DNA from: Flagellimonas oceanensis
GTDB taxonomy: Bacteria > Bacteroidota > Bacteroidia > Flavobacteriales > Flavobacteriaceae
Length of the DNA stretch: 64,000 nt
Assembly (NCBI RefSeq): GCF_003992595.1
Contig: NZ_RZNA01000040.1
Span: forward strand, 331,603 to 395,602
Reading direction: 5' to 3'
In this document: positions 1 through 9,717 of the stretch, piece after piece
How the letters are laid out: each line of letters starts with the position of its first letter
Numbering within the stretch: the stretch's first letter is position 1
Made by a program: the position numbers and the translations under genes
The notes under the pieces: model-generated
Seen by the model: the letters and a program-made list of their open reading frames with translations, nothing else
What the model was told of the DNA's origin: nothing
Databases searched by the model: none

Positions 1-2252
1 TCGAACAGGTTTACCTTTTTAAGCAACTTTTTTTCTGTGCTCCAAGCGATATCGTACACTTTTTGGAAAGAGACCGACTCGTCCAGCAATAGGGCAAAGT
101 CCCTGGTTACTTCCGGGAATTTCGGAATCTCCTTGAAAACTACGTTTTGTGTGCTCACGGATTCCAAAATGACATCCCAGTTCAAATCGGCATAGAACAC
201 CTCTTGCTTAATGTCGAATCGCTTAAGGGCAGCCTTGCCGACCAAGCCAATCGACACCAAAACGTTGTCGTTTTTCACATAGGAAACCCCTTCGGCATAA
301 TCTGAATCAGATAATGGCTTTGTGTCAATGTCTCGAAGCCCCAAGCGTTCAAAAACATTGTCAACAATACCTTTTAGATAGAAAAATTCAGATTTTTTGG
401 AGGCAACGGCCCAACTGTTCTGTTTACGGTCACCAGAGATAAATATAGCCAAATGCTGATTTTCCTGATGCTCTCCGTCCACTTTGTGGTAGGTCTTTCC
501 GAACTCGAACAGCTTCAGGTCGGTTTTTTGCCTATTGTGGTTGTAGCTCACTGTTTGCAAACCAGAATGAAGCATGGAGGTCCGTAGCACTGATAAATCC
601 GAACTCAAGGGGTTCATCATTTGAACAGCGCTATCATCATCCGAAGTAATGTCAGATGAAACCAAACTGTTGGTCATTATTTCGTAAAAACCTTTGGATG
701 CCAACATACTTCCGACCACGTCTTGAATTCTGTAATTCTCAAAGCGTGATGTTTTTGCAATGGAAGCGTTCAACTTTTCCTTGAAGTCAATGTTGTTGTA
801 ACCGTAGACCCTTAAAATCTCCTCGATCACATCAACTTCTCGGGTAACATCGACCCTATACGTGGGAATGGTCAATCCAAGACCGGATTCCGTTACGTTG
901 TTGATTCTGATTTCCAAAGAGGAAAGAATGGATTTGATGGTATCCCGCGGTATTTCCTGACCAATCAAGGAATTGATTTTGCTAAAAGTCAAGAATACCT
1001 GTCTTTCTTGTGGTTTTTTCGGGTAAAGATCAGCGATTTCAGAAGTGATATAGCCTCCTGCAATCTCCCTGATCAAAAGAGCCGCCCTTTTAAGGGCGTA
1101 TTTCGTCATGTTGATGTCGATACCTCTCTCAAACCTGAATGATGCATCGGTGTTCAAACCATGCCTTTTGGCCGTTTTTCTTATGGAAACAGGGTCAAAA
1201 TAGGCACTTTCCAAAAATATGGAGGTGGTGTGTTCTGTAACTCCTGAGTGAAGTCCACCAAAGACTCCGGCAATGCACATGGGACTGTTTGCGTCACAAA
1301 TCATCAAATCATCTTCATGCAACTCACGTTCCACTTCGTCCAATGTGGTGAACTTGGTTCCGGCGGGCAGAGTTTTCACCTCAACTTTGCTCCCTTTTAT
1401 CTTGGAGGCATCAAAAGCGTGCAAGGGCTGACCCAATTCGTGAAGTACGTAGTTAGTCACATCCACGATGTTGTTTATCGGGGCCAATCCAATCGCCTTC
1501 AATCTATTTTTCAGCCAATCTGGGGAATCCTGCACCACAAGGTTGCTAATGGTAACCCCGCAATATCTTGGTGCAAGATCACTCTCCATAACCTCCACAT
1601 CGACCTTCAACGAGCGATTGTCAATGGAAAAGTTACTTACGGAAGGAGTGACCAATTCCTTTTGTATCTCTTTTTGTTCCAACCCTGCCTTGAGGTCGCG
1701 TGCCACACCAAAATGACTCATCGCATCCGCTCGGTTAGGGGTAAGACCTATTTCAAAAACTTCGTCATTCTCAACGTCAAAGACCTTGGAACAGGGAGTG
1801 CCCGGAACCAACTCTTCATTGAGTACCATAATGCCGTCGTGACTTTCGCCAACCCCGATTTCATCTTCTGCACAGATCATACCTTGGCTCACTTCTCCAC
1901 GGATTTTCCCTTTTTTGATCATCCAGGCTTCCCCTTCTTTGGTGTATAGGGTAGTGCCAACAGTGGCTACGGGTACTTTTTGGCCTGCTGCCACATTGGG
2001 CGCGCCACAAACAATCTGTAAAGGAGCTTCTTGCCCTACATCAACAGTGGTTAACTTCAATCTATCGGCATTTGGGTGTTTGTCGCAAGTGAGCACGTGT
2101 CCGACCACGATACCCTTTAATCCACCCTTAACTGATTCAAATTGTGATATACCCTCAACTTCCAGACCTAAATCTGTTAAAAGCTCGCCAGTTTTTTGAG
2201 CATCCCAATCAATTTGCAAAAATTGCTTCAACCAGTTGTAAGAAATCTTCAT
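1..2252 (-). CDS. pheT: Phenylalanine--tRNA ligase beta subunit (partial, 3' end beyond left edge)
   Basis: Cytoplasmic PheRS beta chain, which with PheS charges tRNA-Phe. I translated the minus strand myself because the ORF track omits the edge-running frame. It starts MKISYNWLKQFL at 2252 and stays open to base 1, giving about 750 residues against the roughly 800 usual for the family. The order is as expected: N-terminal B1 segment, tRNA-binding (EMAP-like) domain with GLEVEGI and CGAPNV, B3/B4 editing region with PNRADAMSHFGVARDL, B5 domain with LGLTIPTYRVDVTREVD, then the catalytic-like core. The final FDX-ACB anticodon-binding domain has begun (EIPKFPEVTRDFALLLDE) and its end lies outside the window. 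The missing end is due to the window cut, not to a lesion. Confidence 0.97.
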   Translation of the reverse strand, partial: MKISYNWLKQFLQIDWDAQKTGELLTDLGLEVEGISQFESVKGGLKGIVVGHVLTCDKHPNADRLKLTTVDVGQEAPLQIVCGAPNVAAGQKVPVATVGTTLYTKEGEAWMIKKGKIRGEVSQGMICAEDEIGVGESHDGIMVLNEELVPGTPCSKVFDVENDEVFEIGLTPNRADAMSHFGVARDLKAGLEQKEIQKELVTPSVSNFSIDNRSLKVDVEVMESDLAPRYCGVTISNLVVQDSPDWLKNRLKAIGLAPINNIVDVTNYVLHELGQPLHAFDASKIKGSKVEVKTLPAGTKFTTLDEVERELHEDDLMICDANSPMCIAGVFGGLHSGVTEHTTSIFLESAYFDPVSIRKTAKRHGLNTDASFRFERGIDINMTKYALKRAALLIREIAGGYITSEIADLYPKKPQERQVFLTFSKINSLIGQEIPRDTIKSILSSLEIRINNVTESGLGLTIPTYRVDVTREVDVIEEILRVYGYNNIDFKEKLNASIAKTSRFENYRIQDVVGSMLASKGFYEIMTNSLVSSDITSDDDSAVQMMNPLSSDLSVLRTSMLHSGLQTVSYNHNRQKTDLKLFEFGKTYHKVDGEHQENQHLAIFISGDRKQNSWAVASKKSEFFYLKGIVDNVFERLGLRDIDTKPLSDSDYAEGVSYVKNDNVLVSIGLVGKAALKRFDIKQEVFYADLNWDVILESVSTQNVVFKEIPKFPEVTRDFALLLDESVSFQKVYDIAWSTEKKLLKKVNLF

Positions 2253-2334
2253 ACCCCATTTTTAGAGGGCACAAATATATAACAATAGGGTAACAGATTC
2301 AACGATAATAATGACCTTAAATCGTAAGGAGTGT

Positions 2335-2363
2335 TTTGTTTTAAAACCAATTTCCTACATTTA
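2335..2363 (+). promoter_or_regulatory. Bacteroidota-type promoter of the 2382 lipoprotein gene
   Basis: TTTG (2335-2338), 17 nt, then TACATTTA (2356-2363). This matches the Bacteroidetes housekeeping consensus TTTG-N17/19-TAnnTTTG at all but the last position. It lies in the pheT/lipoprotein divergent gap and ends 18 nt before the ATG at 2382. Confidence 0.6.
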
Positions 2364-2381
2364 AGTAAAATCTTTTGATTC

Positions 2382-3629
2382 ATGAATAAAATAGGCGCAG
2401 CAATAGTAGGGCTTTTGGTCATATTTACTTCTTGTAAAAAAGAAGAAAAAATTGAACTCAAGAAGGGTCATTGGTTGGGGACCATGGAAGTTTCCGAATC
2501 ACAACAATTGCCTTTTGAGTTCATAATCAACCAGAACGAAGAGGGCGGGTATGTGATGCAGGTCTATAATGCAGAGGAAGTTGTTACCATAGATGAGTTT
2601 ACCTTCAATGGGGATTCCATCGATATTCGAATGCCCATATTTGAAGGTCATATTGCCGGGACCTATACCGCTACTGAAATCACTGGTCAATTCATTGAAG
2701 AGGGTAAAGAGCGCAGTGTTCCTTTTAGAGCTGTCCAAGGGAAGTTGGATCGTTTTGAAGCCAAAGAACCGGCTGCAGTGAACCTATCGGGTATTTGGGA
2801 GACCTATTTCCATATCAATACGGCGGATGAATATCCTGCAAAAGGTATTTTTATGCAGAATGGAAACAATGTCAAAGGAACTTTTAGAACCAAGACAGGG
2901 GATTACCGCTATCTGGAAGGCGTTGTCACGGGGGATAGCATGAAGCTGTCCGCTTTTGATGGTTCGCACGTATTCCTTTTTTTGGCCCAAGTGACCGATA
3001 GTACCTTAAACGGAAAATTTTATTCAGGAAAGCATGCGGTTCAAGAATTCATGGGTGCGCGGAACGAGGCTTTTGAACTTCCCGATTCCGATGGACTTAC
3101 CTATTTGCGCGAAGGTTACGATAAATTTGATTTCTCTTTTCCAAATTCTGATGGGAAGATGGTGGATTTGGACGACCCAATGTTCGAGGATAAGGCGGTT
3201 CTTGTACAGATTATGGGTACTTGGTGTACCAATTGCTTGGACGAAACACGGTTTTACGTGGATTTCATCAAAAATAACCCAGACTTAGACCTTCAGTTTG
3301 TTGGGTTGGCCTTTGAATATGCAAAGACCGAGGAAAAAGCTTTTGAAGGAATCAAAAGGCTCAAGGAGCGCGAAGAAGTGCCCTATCCGATTCTTTTGGC
3401 TCAGTATGGCACATCCAACAAGCAAAAGGCCAATGAAAAACTACCGATGCTGAACCATATTCTTTCTTATCCCACGACCATCTATATTGATAAAGCTGGA
3501 GAAGTTCACAAAATCCATACGGGTTTCAACGGACCGGCAACAGGCCAAAAATTTGTTGAATTCAAGGAAGAGTTCCATAGGACCATTGATGAAATGACCA
3601 AGGGAGAAGTATTGGAAAGTGAAGGTTGA
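2382..3629 (+). CDS. Thioredoxin-fold lipoprotein (TlpA/ResA-like)
   Basis: 415 aa. A lipoprotein signal (hydrophobic MNKIGAAIVGLLVIF then TSC as lipobox) places it on the periplasmic or outer-membrane side. Residues about 20-230 form a repeated beta-rich region typical of Bacteroidetes TlpA relatives. The last about 170 residues are a thioredoxin fold with the redox motif WCTNC inside MGTWCTNCLDE. The cis-Pro loop is probably LSYPTTIYID. It probably reduces or oxidises periplasmic disulfides; the substrate is unknown. It is transcribed alone, divergently from pheT, and its stop lies 1 nt from the convergent leuB stop. Confidence 0.85.
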   Translation: MNKIGAAIVGLLVIFTSCKKEEKIELKKGHWLGTMEVSESQQLPFEFIINQNEEGGYVMQVYNAEEVVTIDEFTFNGDSIDIRMPIFEGHIAGTYTATEITGQFIEEGKERSVPFRAVQGKLDRFEAKEPAAVNLSGIWETYFHINTADEYPAKGIFMQNGNNVKGTFRTKTGDYRYLEGVVTGDSMKLSAFDGSHVFLFLAQVTDSTLNGKFYSGKHAVQEFMGARNEAFELPDSDGLTYLREGYDKFDFSFPNSDGKMVDLDDPMFEDKAVLVQIMGTWCTNCLDETRFYVDFIKNNPDLDLQFVGLAFEYAKTEEKAFEGIKRLKEREEVPYPILLAQYGTSNKQKANEKLPMLNHILSYPTTIYIDKAGEVHKIHTGFNGPATGQKFVEFKEEFHRTIDEMTKGEVLESEG

Positions 3630-3630
3630 T

Positions 3631-4749
3631 TTAGATGATGGTTGACTTGCCCAAATCGATGTTCTCATCGTTCATGAGAGTATCATCTTCGATATCCACA
3701 ATGTTGTGGGCTATAAAGTCCCCAACTTGATTGGTTCCGTACTGACTGTTTTCCTTTAAATCTGGAGTGACAATTCCTTTTTTCAGGGATTTATCCACCG
3801 CTTTTTTAACGGCCCAAGCTTCTTCGGCCAGTCCAAAATGCTCCAACAGCATAGCTGCGGATAGAATCGATGCAATCGGGTTGGCAATATCTTTGCCCTT
3901 AGCTTGAGGATAGGAGCCGTGAATAGGCTCAAACATTGCGTTTTCATCGCCCACCGAGGCGGAAGCCAATAAACCAATGGAACCACCGATAACACTGCCT
4001 TCATCGGAAATAATGTCGCCGAACATATTTTCGGTCAAAATAACATCAAACTGTTTGGGGTCGAGTATGATTTGCATTGCGGCATTGTCCACAAACATAA
4101 AGTCCAAGTCAACTTCGGGATAGCTTTCCCCGATTTTCGTAACCACCTTGCGCCAAAGTCTAGAAGATTCCAGCACATTGGCCTTGTCAATCAAAGTAAG
4201 CTTCTTTTTTCTGACTTTTGCGGCTTTGAACGCCAAATGTGCTATTCGGCTTATCTCATCCTCGGTGTATTCGCAAAGATCGGAAGCTTTGGTGCCTTCC
4301 TCGTTCAATTTTTTCTCTCCGAAATATATGCCGCCCGTAAGTTCACGGTAGATGACAAAATCAGTACCGTTGATTACGTTTTTTTTCAAAGGGGATTTAT
4401 CCAACAAAGTTGGATGGGAAAGAACGGGTCTGATGTTTGCAAACAAGCCCAATTCTTTTCGTAATTGTAACAAACCTTGTTCGGGTCGCACTTTTGCGTC
4501 AGGGTCATTATCATATTTAGGGTCGCCAATGGCTCCGAAAAGTACGGCGTCCGACTCTTTGCATAATTTTAGTGTGGCATCGGGTAGGGGAGTTCCCTTT
4601 TTGTCGATGGCAATGGCACCAACAGGAGCTTCTTTAAAAATAAAATGCTGATTGAAGGTTTCTTCCACAGCCTCCAAACATTTTACTGCCTGGGCCAACA
4701 CTTCGGGTCCTACACCATCCCCAGGAAGTAATGCAATTTTCAATGCCAT
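3631..4749 (-). CDS. leuB: 3-isopropylmalate dehydrogenase
   Basis: 372 aa, full length for the family. It oxidises and decarboxylates 3-isopropylmalate with NAD+ in leucine synthesis. Diagnostic segments are the N-terminal LLPGDGVGPEV nucleotide-site loop, the RELTGGIYFG substrate loop, DNAAMQ and ENMFGDIISDEGS metal/substrate residues, and the C-terminal EPIHGSYPQAKGKDIANPIA NAD-binding stretch. The start at 4749 lies 14 nt after the leuA stop, so the two form one transcript. leuC and leuD are not adjacent and may lie elsewhere. The C-terminal extension ending KSTII is slightly longer than in many homologues. Confidence 0.96.
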   Translation of the reverse strand: MALKIALLPGDGVGPEVLAQAVKCLEAVEETFNQHFIFKEAPVGAIAIDKKGTPLPDATLKLCKESDAVLFGAIGDPKYDNDPDAKVRPEQGLLQLRKELGLFANIRPVLSHPTLLDKSPLKKNVINGTDFVIYRELTGGIYFGEKKLNEEGTKASDLCEYTEDEISRIAHLAFKAAKVRKKKLTLIDKANVLESSRLWRKVVTKIGESYPEVDLDFMFVDNAAMQIILDPKQFDVILTENMFGDIISDEGSVIGGSIGLLASASVGDENAMFEPIHGSYPQAKGKDIANPIASILSAAMLLEHFGLAEEAWAVKKAVDKSLKKGIVTPDLKENSQYGTNQVGDFIAHNIVDIEDDTLMNDENIDLGKSTII

Positions 4750-4763
4750 AAAATAACCGTGAT

Positions 4764-5936
4764 TTAAGCTAGGCTTTTCATTCCGATATTGCTGGTCTCA
4801 ACAATTTCGTGAATATCCTCGTCCATGATTTCTTTTTTCACATCGGCGTACTTCAAGAAGTTTTCGTAAACCGTATCCAATTGAAGTTTTGTGAGTTCGT
4901 ACCCAACATTTTTGGCTCGGTAGGCCAAAGCGGCACGCCCACTTCGTGCAGTTAATACAATGGAGGATTCGCTTACCCCAACATCTTTTGGGTCTATGAT
5001 TTCATAGGTTTCACGACGCTTGATTACCCCATCTTGGTGAATTCCGGAACTATGGGCAAACGCATTGGAACCTACGATAGCTTTATTGGGCTGCACAGGC
5101 ATTCCCATTTTTTGAGAAACCATGGTACTGGTATCCCAAAGTAATTGGCTGTTGATGTTGGTATCCAAGTTTAAGTGCGGATGTTGTCTCATGATCATTA
5201 CCACTTCTTCCAAAGAAGTGTTTCCAGCTCGTTCGCCGATACCGTTGATGGTACATTCGATTTGTCGAGCTCCATTGGCAACACCTGCGATGGAATTGGC
5301 AGTGGCCAAACCTAAATCATTATGGCAGTGACAGGATAGGATAGCTTTATCGATGCCTTTTACATTTTCTTTCAAGTATTTCATCTTGGCACCGTACTCT
5401 TCGGGCAAGCAATAGCCTGTTGTATCTGGAATGTTCAGCACTGTTGCTCCGACTTTGATTACCTCTTCACAGATTCGAGCTAAAAATTCATTGTCGGTAC
5501 GGCCTGCATCCTCAGCATAGAATTCCACATCTTCCACAAAGGTTTTGGCGTAGGCCACAGCTGCTACGGCACGCTCAATAATCTTATCTTGGGTAGAATT
5601 GAATTTGTATTTGATATGCGATTCGGAAGTTCCGATTCCCGTATGTATTCGTGGTTTTTTGGCATCCTTAATGGCTTCTGCGGCCACTTCAATGTCTTTC
5701 TTCACGGCGCGGGTCAATCCACAGACCGTTGCATTTTTGACCAATTTGGCGATTTCGTTTACGGACTTAAAATCACCGGGGCTAGATATGGGGAACCCTG
5801 CCTCGATTACATCAACTCCCAATTGATCTAATCGTTCGGCAATGATTAATTTTTGTTCGGTATCCAGTTTGCAACCAGGTACCTGTTCTCCATCTCTTAG
5901 TGTTGTGTCAAAAATTTCTACCTTATCTTTACCCAT
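4764..5936 (-). CDS. leuA: 2-isopropylmalate synthase, short form without regulatory domain
   Basis: 390 aa. It condenses 2-oxoisovalerate with acetyl-CoA, the committed step of leucine synthesis. The N-terminal TIM-barrel motifs are clear: [13 protein letters not shown] near residue 9 (metal and substrate residues), [19 protein letters not shown] (metal His pair) and GIGERAGN. The protein stops after the linker region ([11 protein letters not shown] then about 75 residues) and lacks the C-terminal LeuA dimer domain that binds leucine in the roughly 515-aa enzymes. I infer that it is not feedback-inhibited in the classical way. Homocitrate or citramalate synthase are alternatives in the same family, but the leuB neighbour supports LeuA. 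Confidence 0.92.
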   Translation of the reverse strand: MGKDKVEIFDTTLRDGEQVPGCKLDTEQKLIIAERLDQLGVDVIEAGFPISSPGDFKSVNEIAKLVKNATVCGLTRAVKKDIEVAAEAIKDAKKPRIHTGIGTSESHIKYKFNSTQDKIIERAVAAVAYAKTFVEDVEFYAEDAGRTDNEFLARICEEVIKVGATVLNIPDTTGYCLPEEYGAKMKYLKENVKGIDKAILSCHCHNDLGLATANSIAGVANGARQIECTINGIGERAGNTSLEEVVMIMRQHPHLNLDTNINSQLLWDTSTMVSQKMGMPVQPNKAIVGSNAFAHSSGIHQDGVIKRRETYEIIDPKDVGVSESSIVLTARSGRAALAYRAKNVGYELTKLQLDTVYENFLKYADVKKEIMDEDIHEIVETSNIGMKSLA

Positions 5937-6006
5937 TATTTCAACCTGTTTTTTTCTATGACTTACGAAAATAGGGAAGGTAGGCTGAAGAGGAAAAGCG
6001 ACTCTG

Positions 6007-6073
6007 GTAACGTTACAACGTTTAATTGCTTTTTGATAGAACTAAATAACTGAAAAACAATTGTTTAAACAAT
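6007..6073. promoter_or_regulatory. Two perfect palindromes between leuA and the 6084 gene
   Basis: GTAACGTTAC (6007-6016) and ATTGTTTAAACAAT (6060-6073) are perfect palindromes of 10 and 14 bp. They lie in the 147-nt divergent gap between leuA (start 5936) and the next gene (start 6084). The longer one ends 10 nt before the ATG, so a bound protein could block that gene. No regulator can be assigned. Confidence 0.35.
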
Positions 6074-6083
6074 ATTTTTTACG

Positions 6084-7628
6084 ATGACAAATGCCCATAA
6101 GGATGCTTTGTTTGTACTGGTAAAATCGCTGTCCAAGTCCGAAAAACGTCAATTTAAGCTCTATGTTGGTCGTTTGGGGGTCAATACGGATGCCAAGTTT
6201 TTGGCACTTTTCAACCTCTTGGATAAGATGCGGAAGTACGATGAGAAGCAGATTTTGGATAGCGGCATCGTCAAAAAATCCCAGCTTTCCAACCTCAAGG
6301 CGCACTTGTACAAGCAGATTTTGGTAAGTCTCAGGCTGAACCCAGTGAATCAAAATGTACGTATTCAAATCAGGGAGCAACTCGATTTTGCCACCATTCT
6401 CTATCAAAAAGGGCTGTATAAGCAAAGCTTGAAGATTTTGGAGAAAGCCAAAAGTTTCGCGATAGAGAACGAGGAAAAGAACGTGGCCTACGAAATCGTT
6501 GAGTTGGAGAAGGTTATCGAAACCCAGTATATTACCCGAAGTATACCTGATAGGGCTGATGAACTTGCCGTTGAGGCCAAGGAACTTTCTGCGCAAAATG
6601 TGATGACAAGCAAGCTTTCCAATCTTTCGTTACAGTTGTATGGAATGATGTTGAAAGTTGGGTATGTGCGCAGTGATGAGGATTTGCAAAAAGTAAAAAA
6701 CTACTTTGAAGAACATCTGCCAAAATACGATATTGAAAAGTTGGGTTTCCGTGAAAAATTATGGCTCTACAAAGCGCATTTATGGTATAGTCTTTTGATT
6801 CAGGACTTTTTGTCAGCCTACAAATACGCCAGTAAATGGGTGGACCTGTTTTATGAGAACGACCATATGATTCCACTGAATCCCGTGTTCTTTTTAAAAG
6901 GTAACCACTATTTGTTGGAGTCACTTTTCTTTGTGAAATATGCCTCCCAGTTCAGGGAAACTTTGGAAAAGTTGGAAGAGCAGGTAAAGGATTCAAAGTT
7001 CCCTAAAAATGATAACATCAGTTCGCTAGCCTTTTTGTACATCAACACCAACAAGCTGAATCTTCATTTTCTGGAGGGCACTTTTGACAAAGGAATTTAT
7101 TTGGTCAACATCATCGAGTATGGCATCAAAAAACATCGACAGCAGATTGATGAACACCACATTATGCTGCTCTATTACAAAATCGCTTGTTTGTATTTTG
7201 GAAATGGGGACAACAAAAACTGTATTGCCTACCTGAAGAAAATCATTTCCAACAAAAAATTGAAGATGCGTGAAGATTTGATGTGTTTTGCGAGGGTGTT
7301 AAGCCTTGTTGCGCATTACGAAGCAGGAATGGATTATCATTTGGAAGTGCAGCTTAAAAGCACCTATAAGTTCTTGTTGAAAATGAACGATTTACATGAG
7401 GTGCAAAAGGAAATGATCAAGTTCCTACGGAATCTTGGGGACATCTACCCGACGGATCTAAAAGGTGAGTTCCAGAAATTGTACAACGAGCTAAAAAAGT
7501 ACGAAAACCACCCCTACGAAAAACGGGCATTTTTGTATTTGGATATCCTCTCGTGGTTGGAAAGTCATCTGCAGAACAAACCTGTTTCCGAGATTATTAG
7601 GGAAAAAGCCTTGGCACTTACTCGCTAA
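6084..7628 (+). CDS. Conserved helical repeat protein of unknown function
   Basis: 514 aa, cytoplasmic: no signal peptide and no membrane segment. The N-terminus reads MTNAHKDALFVLVKSLSKSEKRQF and the body is almost entirely amphipathic helix pairs (for example ILYQKGLYKQSLKILEKA, YYKIACLYFGNGDNKN), which resembles TPR-type solenoids. I recognise the type as a flavobacterial conserved hypothetical but know no assigned function. It is transcribed alone, divergently from leuA, with a 14-bp palindrome just before the start. Its last 11 bp overlap the convergent pseudouridine synthase gene. Confidence 0.75.
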   Translation: MTNAHKDALFVLVKSLSKSEKRQFKLYVGRLGVNTDAKFLALFNLLDKMRKYDEKQILDSGIVKKSQLSNLKAHLYKQILVSLRLNPVNQNVRIQIREQLDFATILYQKGLYKQSLKILEKAKSFAIENEEKNVAYEIVELEKVIETQYITRSIPDRADELAVEAKELSAQNVMTSKLSNLSLQLYGMMLKVGYVRSDEDLQKVKNYFEEHLPKYDIEKLGFREKLWLYKAHLWYSLLIQDFLSAYKYASKWVDLFYENDHMIPLNPVFFLKGNHYLLESLFFVKYASQFRETLEKLEEQVKDSKFPKNDNISSLAFLYINTNKLNLHFLEGTFDKGIYLVNIIEYGIKKHRQQIDEHHIMLLYYKIACLYFGNGDNKNCIAYLKKIISNKKLKMREDLMCFARVLSLVAHYEAGMDYHLEVQLKSTYKFLLKMNDLHEVQKEMIKFLRNLGDIYPTDLKGEFQKLYNELKKYENHPYEKRAFLYLDILSWLESHLQNKPVSEIIREKALALTR

Positions 7629-8328
7629 GACAGGCGTTCCAAATGGGATCCTCTGGTGGGGCTCCCAAAAATGCAATAGGTTCTTTTTGCACGGGATGCA
7701 CAAGAGCCAAACTTCGTGCGTGTAGATGAATTCCACCATCCTTGTTGCTACGGTCGGCACCGTATTTTAAATCTCCTTTTATGGTACAGCCTATGGCCGC
7801 CAACTGGGCCCTGATTTGGTGGTGTCTACCGGTTTTCAAATCAATTTCCAACAAATAATAGTTGTCGAGTTTCTTTATGATCTTATAATCCAACTCAGCT
7901 TTTTTGCTATTAGGAACTTCGTTGTTGTGTGCATAGGACTTATTCTGCTTTGGATTTCGTACCAACCAATGGATTAAAGTACCGCTTTCCTGGGGAGGTG
8001 CGTTTTTTACAACTGCCCAGTACATTTTTTTGGTCTCTCCCTGAGCAAACAATTTATTGAGACGCGGGAGGGCCTTGGATGTCTTGGAAAAGAGCACAAT
8101 GCCCGATGTAGGGCGGTCCAAGCGATGCACGACGCCCAAATACACATTACCCGGTTTGTTGTACTTTTCTTTTAAATACTGTTTTACGACCTCACTCAAA
8201 GGGACGTCCCCCGTTTTATCGCCTTGTACAATATCACCTACGCGCTTATTGACCACGATTAGGTGGTTGTCTTCAAAAAGAACTTGAAGGTTGGAAGGAT
8301 TGGAATGTTGGCTATTGTTGATTGACAA
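7618..8328 (-). CDS. RluA-family RNA pseudouridine synthase
   Basis: 236 aa. It isomerises uridine to pseudouridine in rRNA or tRNA. The catalytic motif II VHRLDRPTSGIVLFSKT contains the Asp nucleophile; LKTGRHHQIRAQLAAIG is the conserved RHQIR block and HLHARSLALVHP the C-terminal one. There is no N-terminal S4 domain, so it is the short RluA/RluC catalytic form and the exact target site cannot be assigned. It starts 14 nt after the panB stop and probably shares its transcript. Confidence 0.92.
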   Translation of the reverse strand: MSINNSQHSNPSNLQVLFEDNHLIVVNKRVGDIVQGDKTGDVPLSEVVKQYLKEKYNKPGNVYLGVVHRLDRPTSGIVLFSKTSKALPRLNKLFAQGETKKMYWAVVKNAPPQESGTLIHWLVRNPKQNKSYAHNNEVPNSKKAELDYKIIKKLDNYYLLEIDLKTGRHHQIRAQLAAIGCTIKGDLKYGADRSNKDGGIHLHARSLALVHPVQKEPIAFLGAPPEDPIWNACLSE

Positions 8329-8342
8329 TTGTTAATTGAAGT

Positions 8343-9161
8343 TTAGTAAGATTCTTCGTCATTGGGAAAATCCTGGCTTTTCACATCATCCACATATTGG
8401 GAAATGGCATTGCTCATCTCATCGTATAGATTGAGATATCTTCTTAAGAACCTTGGGTGGAACTCGTGGGTCATGCCTAACATATCGTGCACAACCAACA
8501 CTTGTCCGTCCACGTGGTTGCCAGCTCCAATTCCGATAATAGGTATGGAAACGCTCTCCGCGACCTCTTTGGCCAATTTGGCTGGAATTTTTTCCAGAAC
8601 AATGGCAAAACAGCCCAATTCCTCCAATAGTTTGGCATCGGATTTTAGTTTTTCAGCTTCCTCTTCTTCCTTGGCACGGACCGTGTAGGTACCAAATTTG
8701 TAGATGGATTGTGGGGTAAGTCCCAAGTGGCCCATCACTGGAATGCCTGCTTCCAAAATTCGGCTGATGGATATTTTGATTTCTTCACCACCTTCCACTT
8801 TTACGGCGTGAGCACCACTTTCCTTCATAATTCGGATAGCTGAGCGTAAGGCTTCCTTGGAATCGCCCTGATAACTTCCAAAAGGAATGTCCACCACAAC
8901 CAAGGCCCTTTTTGCGGCTCTGACTACGGAGGTAGCGTGATAGATCATTTGATCCAGGGTAATGGGCAATGTGGTTTCATGGCCGGCCATAACGTTACTG
9001 GCGGAATCTCCTACCAAAATGGCATCCACATTGGCACCATCCACAATTTTGGCCATAGAGTAATCGTAGGAAGTGAGCATACTGATTTTCTCACCAGTCT
9101 TTTTCATATCCACCAACGATTTTACCGTTACCCTTTTATATTCTTTTTTAGCTGTAGACAT
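8343..9161 (-). CDS. panB: 3-methyl-2-oxobutanoate hydroxymethyltransferase
   Basis: 272 aa. It transfers the hydroxymethyl group from methylene-THF to 2-oxoisovalerate, giving ketopantoate for pantothenate and CoA. Family hallmarks are [32 protein letters not shown] (metal Asp), VDIPFGSYQ (second metal Asp), [17 protein letters not shown] and [17 protein letters not shown]. It uses the same 2-oxoisovalerate precursor as the nearby leuA. Length is normal and the start at 9161 gives the usual N-terminus. Confidence 0.96.
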   Translation of the reverse strand: MSTAKKEYKRVTVKSLVDMKKTGEKISMLTSYDYSMAKIVDGANVDAILVGDSASNVMAGHETTLPITLDQMIYHATSVVRAAKRALVVVDIPFGSYQGDSKEALRSAIRIMKESGAHAVKVEGGEEIKISISRILEAGIPVMGHLGLTPQSIYKFGTYTVRAKEEEEAEKLKSDAKLLEELGCFAIVLEKIPAKLAKEVAESVSIPIIGIGAGNHVDGQVLVVHDMLGMTHEFHPRFLRRYLNLYDEMSNAISQYVDDVKSQDFPNDEESY

Positions 9162-9232
9162 CGTAATTTTATTTGATGGCTAAAAGTAAGCAGATTTGTT
9201 TAATTTAGGCTTCAATCAAAAAAACTAATCAA

Positions 9233-9715
9233 ATGAGAAAACTGTTCAGTTGTGTAGTGTTGTTTGCTTTGGGTACACTGGGGTATGCCCAAGGTCCAAA
9301 TCCTTCAAACGAAGAAGCCAAAGCAAAAATCAAACAAGTTGTTGAAACTTTTTTCGACGGTTTCCACAAGCAAGACTCGACTATCATAAAGAGTACCGTG
9401 GCCGACGAGATTGTACTTCAAACCACGGGAAGAAACCCTGAGGGCAAGACGATTTTCAAGACTGAGGAATTTCCGAAATTTTTAAAATCCATTGTAGGTA
9501 TTCCAGAAACCACAAAGTTTGAGGAAAAGCTGACCTCTTTCTCTATTCAAGTGGATAGAACCATGGCCAATGCCTGGGTAGGATACGAGTTTTGGGTAAA
9601 TGGTGAGTTCAGTCATTGCGGCATCAATTCCTTTCAGTTTATCAATTTTGATGGAGAATGGAAAATCATCTACCTGATTGATACCAGGGGCAAAGAGGGG
9701 TGCATGCAAGAGTGA
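9233..9715 (+). CDS. Secreted NTF2-like (SnoaL/DUF4440-type) protein
   Basis: 160 aa. A signal peptide (MRKLFSCVVLFALGTLGYAQ) predicts a periplasmic or secreted protein. The mature part has the NTF2-like layout: helix IKQVVETFFDGFHKQD, then TIIKSTVADEIVLQTT and beta strands ending FINFDGEWKIIYLIDTRG. Such domains bind small ligands or act as enzymes; nothing here fixes the substrate. It is a single gene between divergent panB and convergent GH88/105. Confidence 0.8.
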   Translation: MRKLFSCVVLFALGTLGYAQGPNPSNEEAKAKIKQVVETFFDGFHKQDSTIIKSTVADEIVLQTTGRNPEGKTIFKTEEFPKFLKSIVGIPETTKFEEKLTSFSIQVDRTMANAWVGYEFWVNGEFSHCGINSFQFINFDGEWKIIYLIDTRGKEGCMQE

Positions 9716-9717
9716 TT

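Noticed and set aside
1248-2199. Plus-strand ORFs of 233, 82 and 94 aa
   Set aside because: They are antisense to pheT, which is recognised over its whole length.
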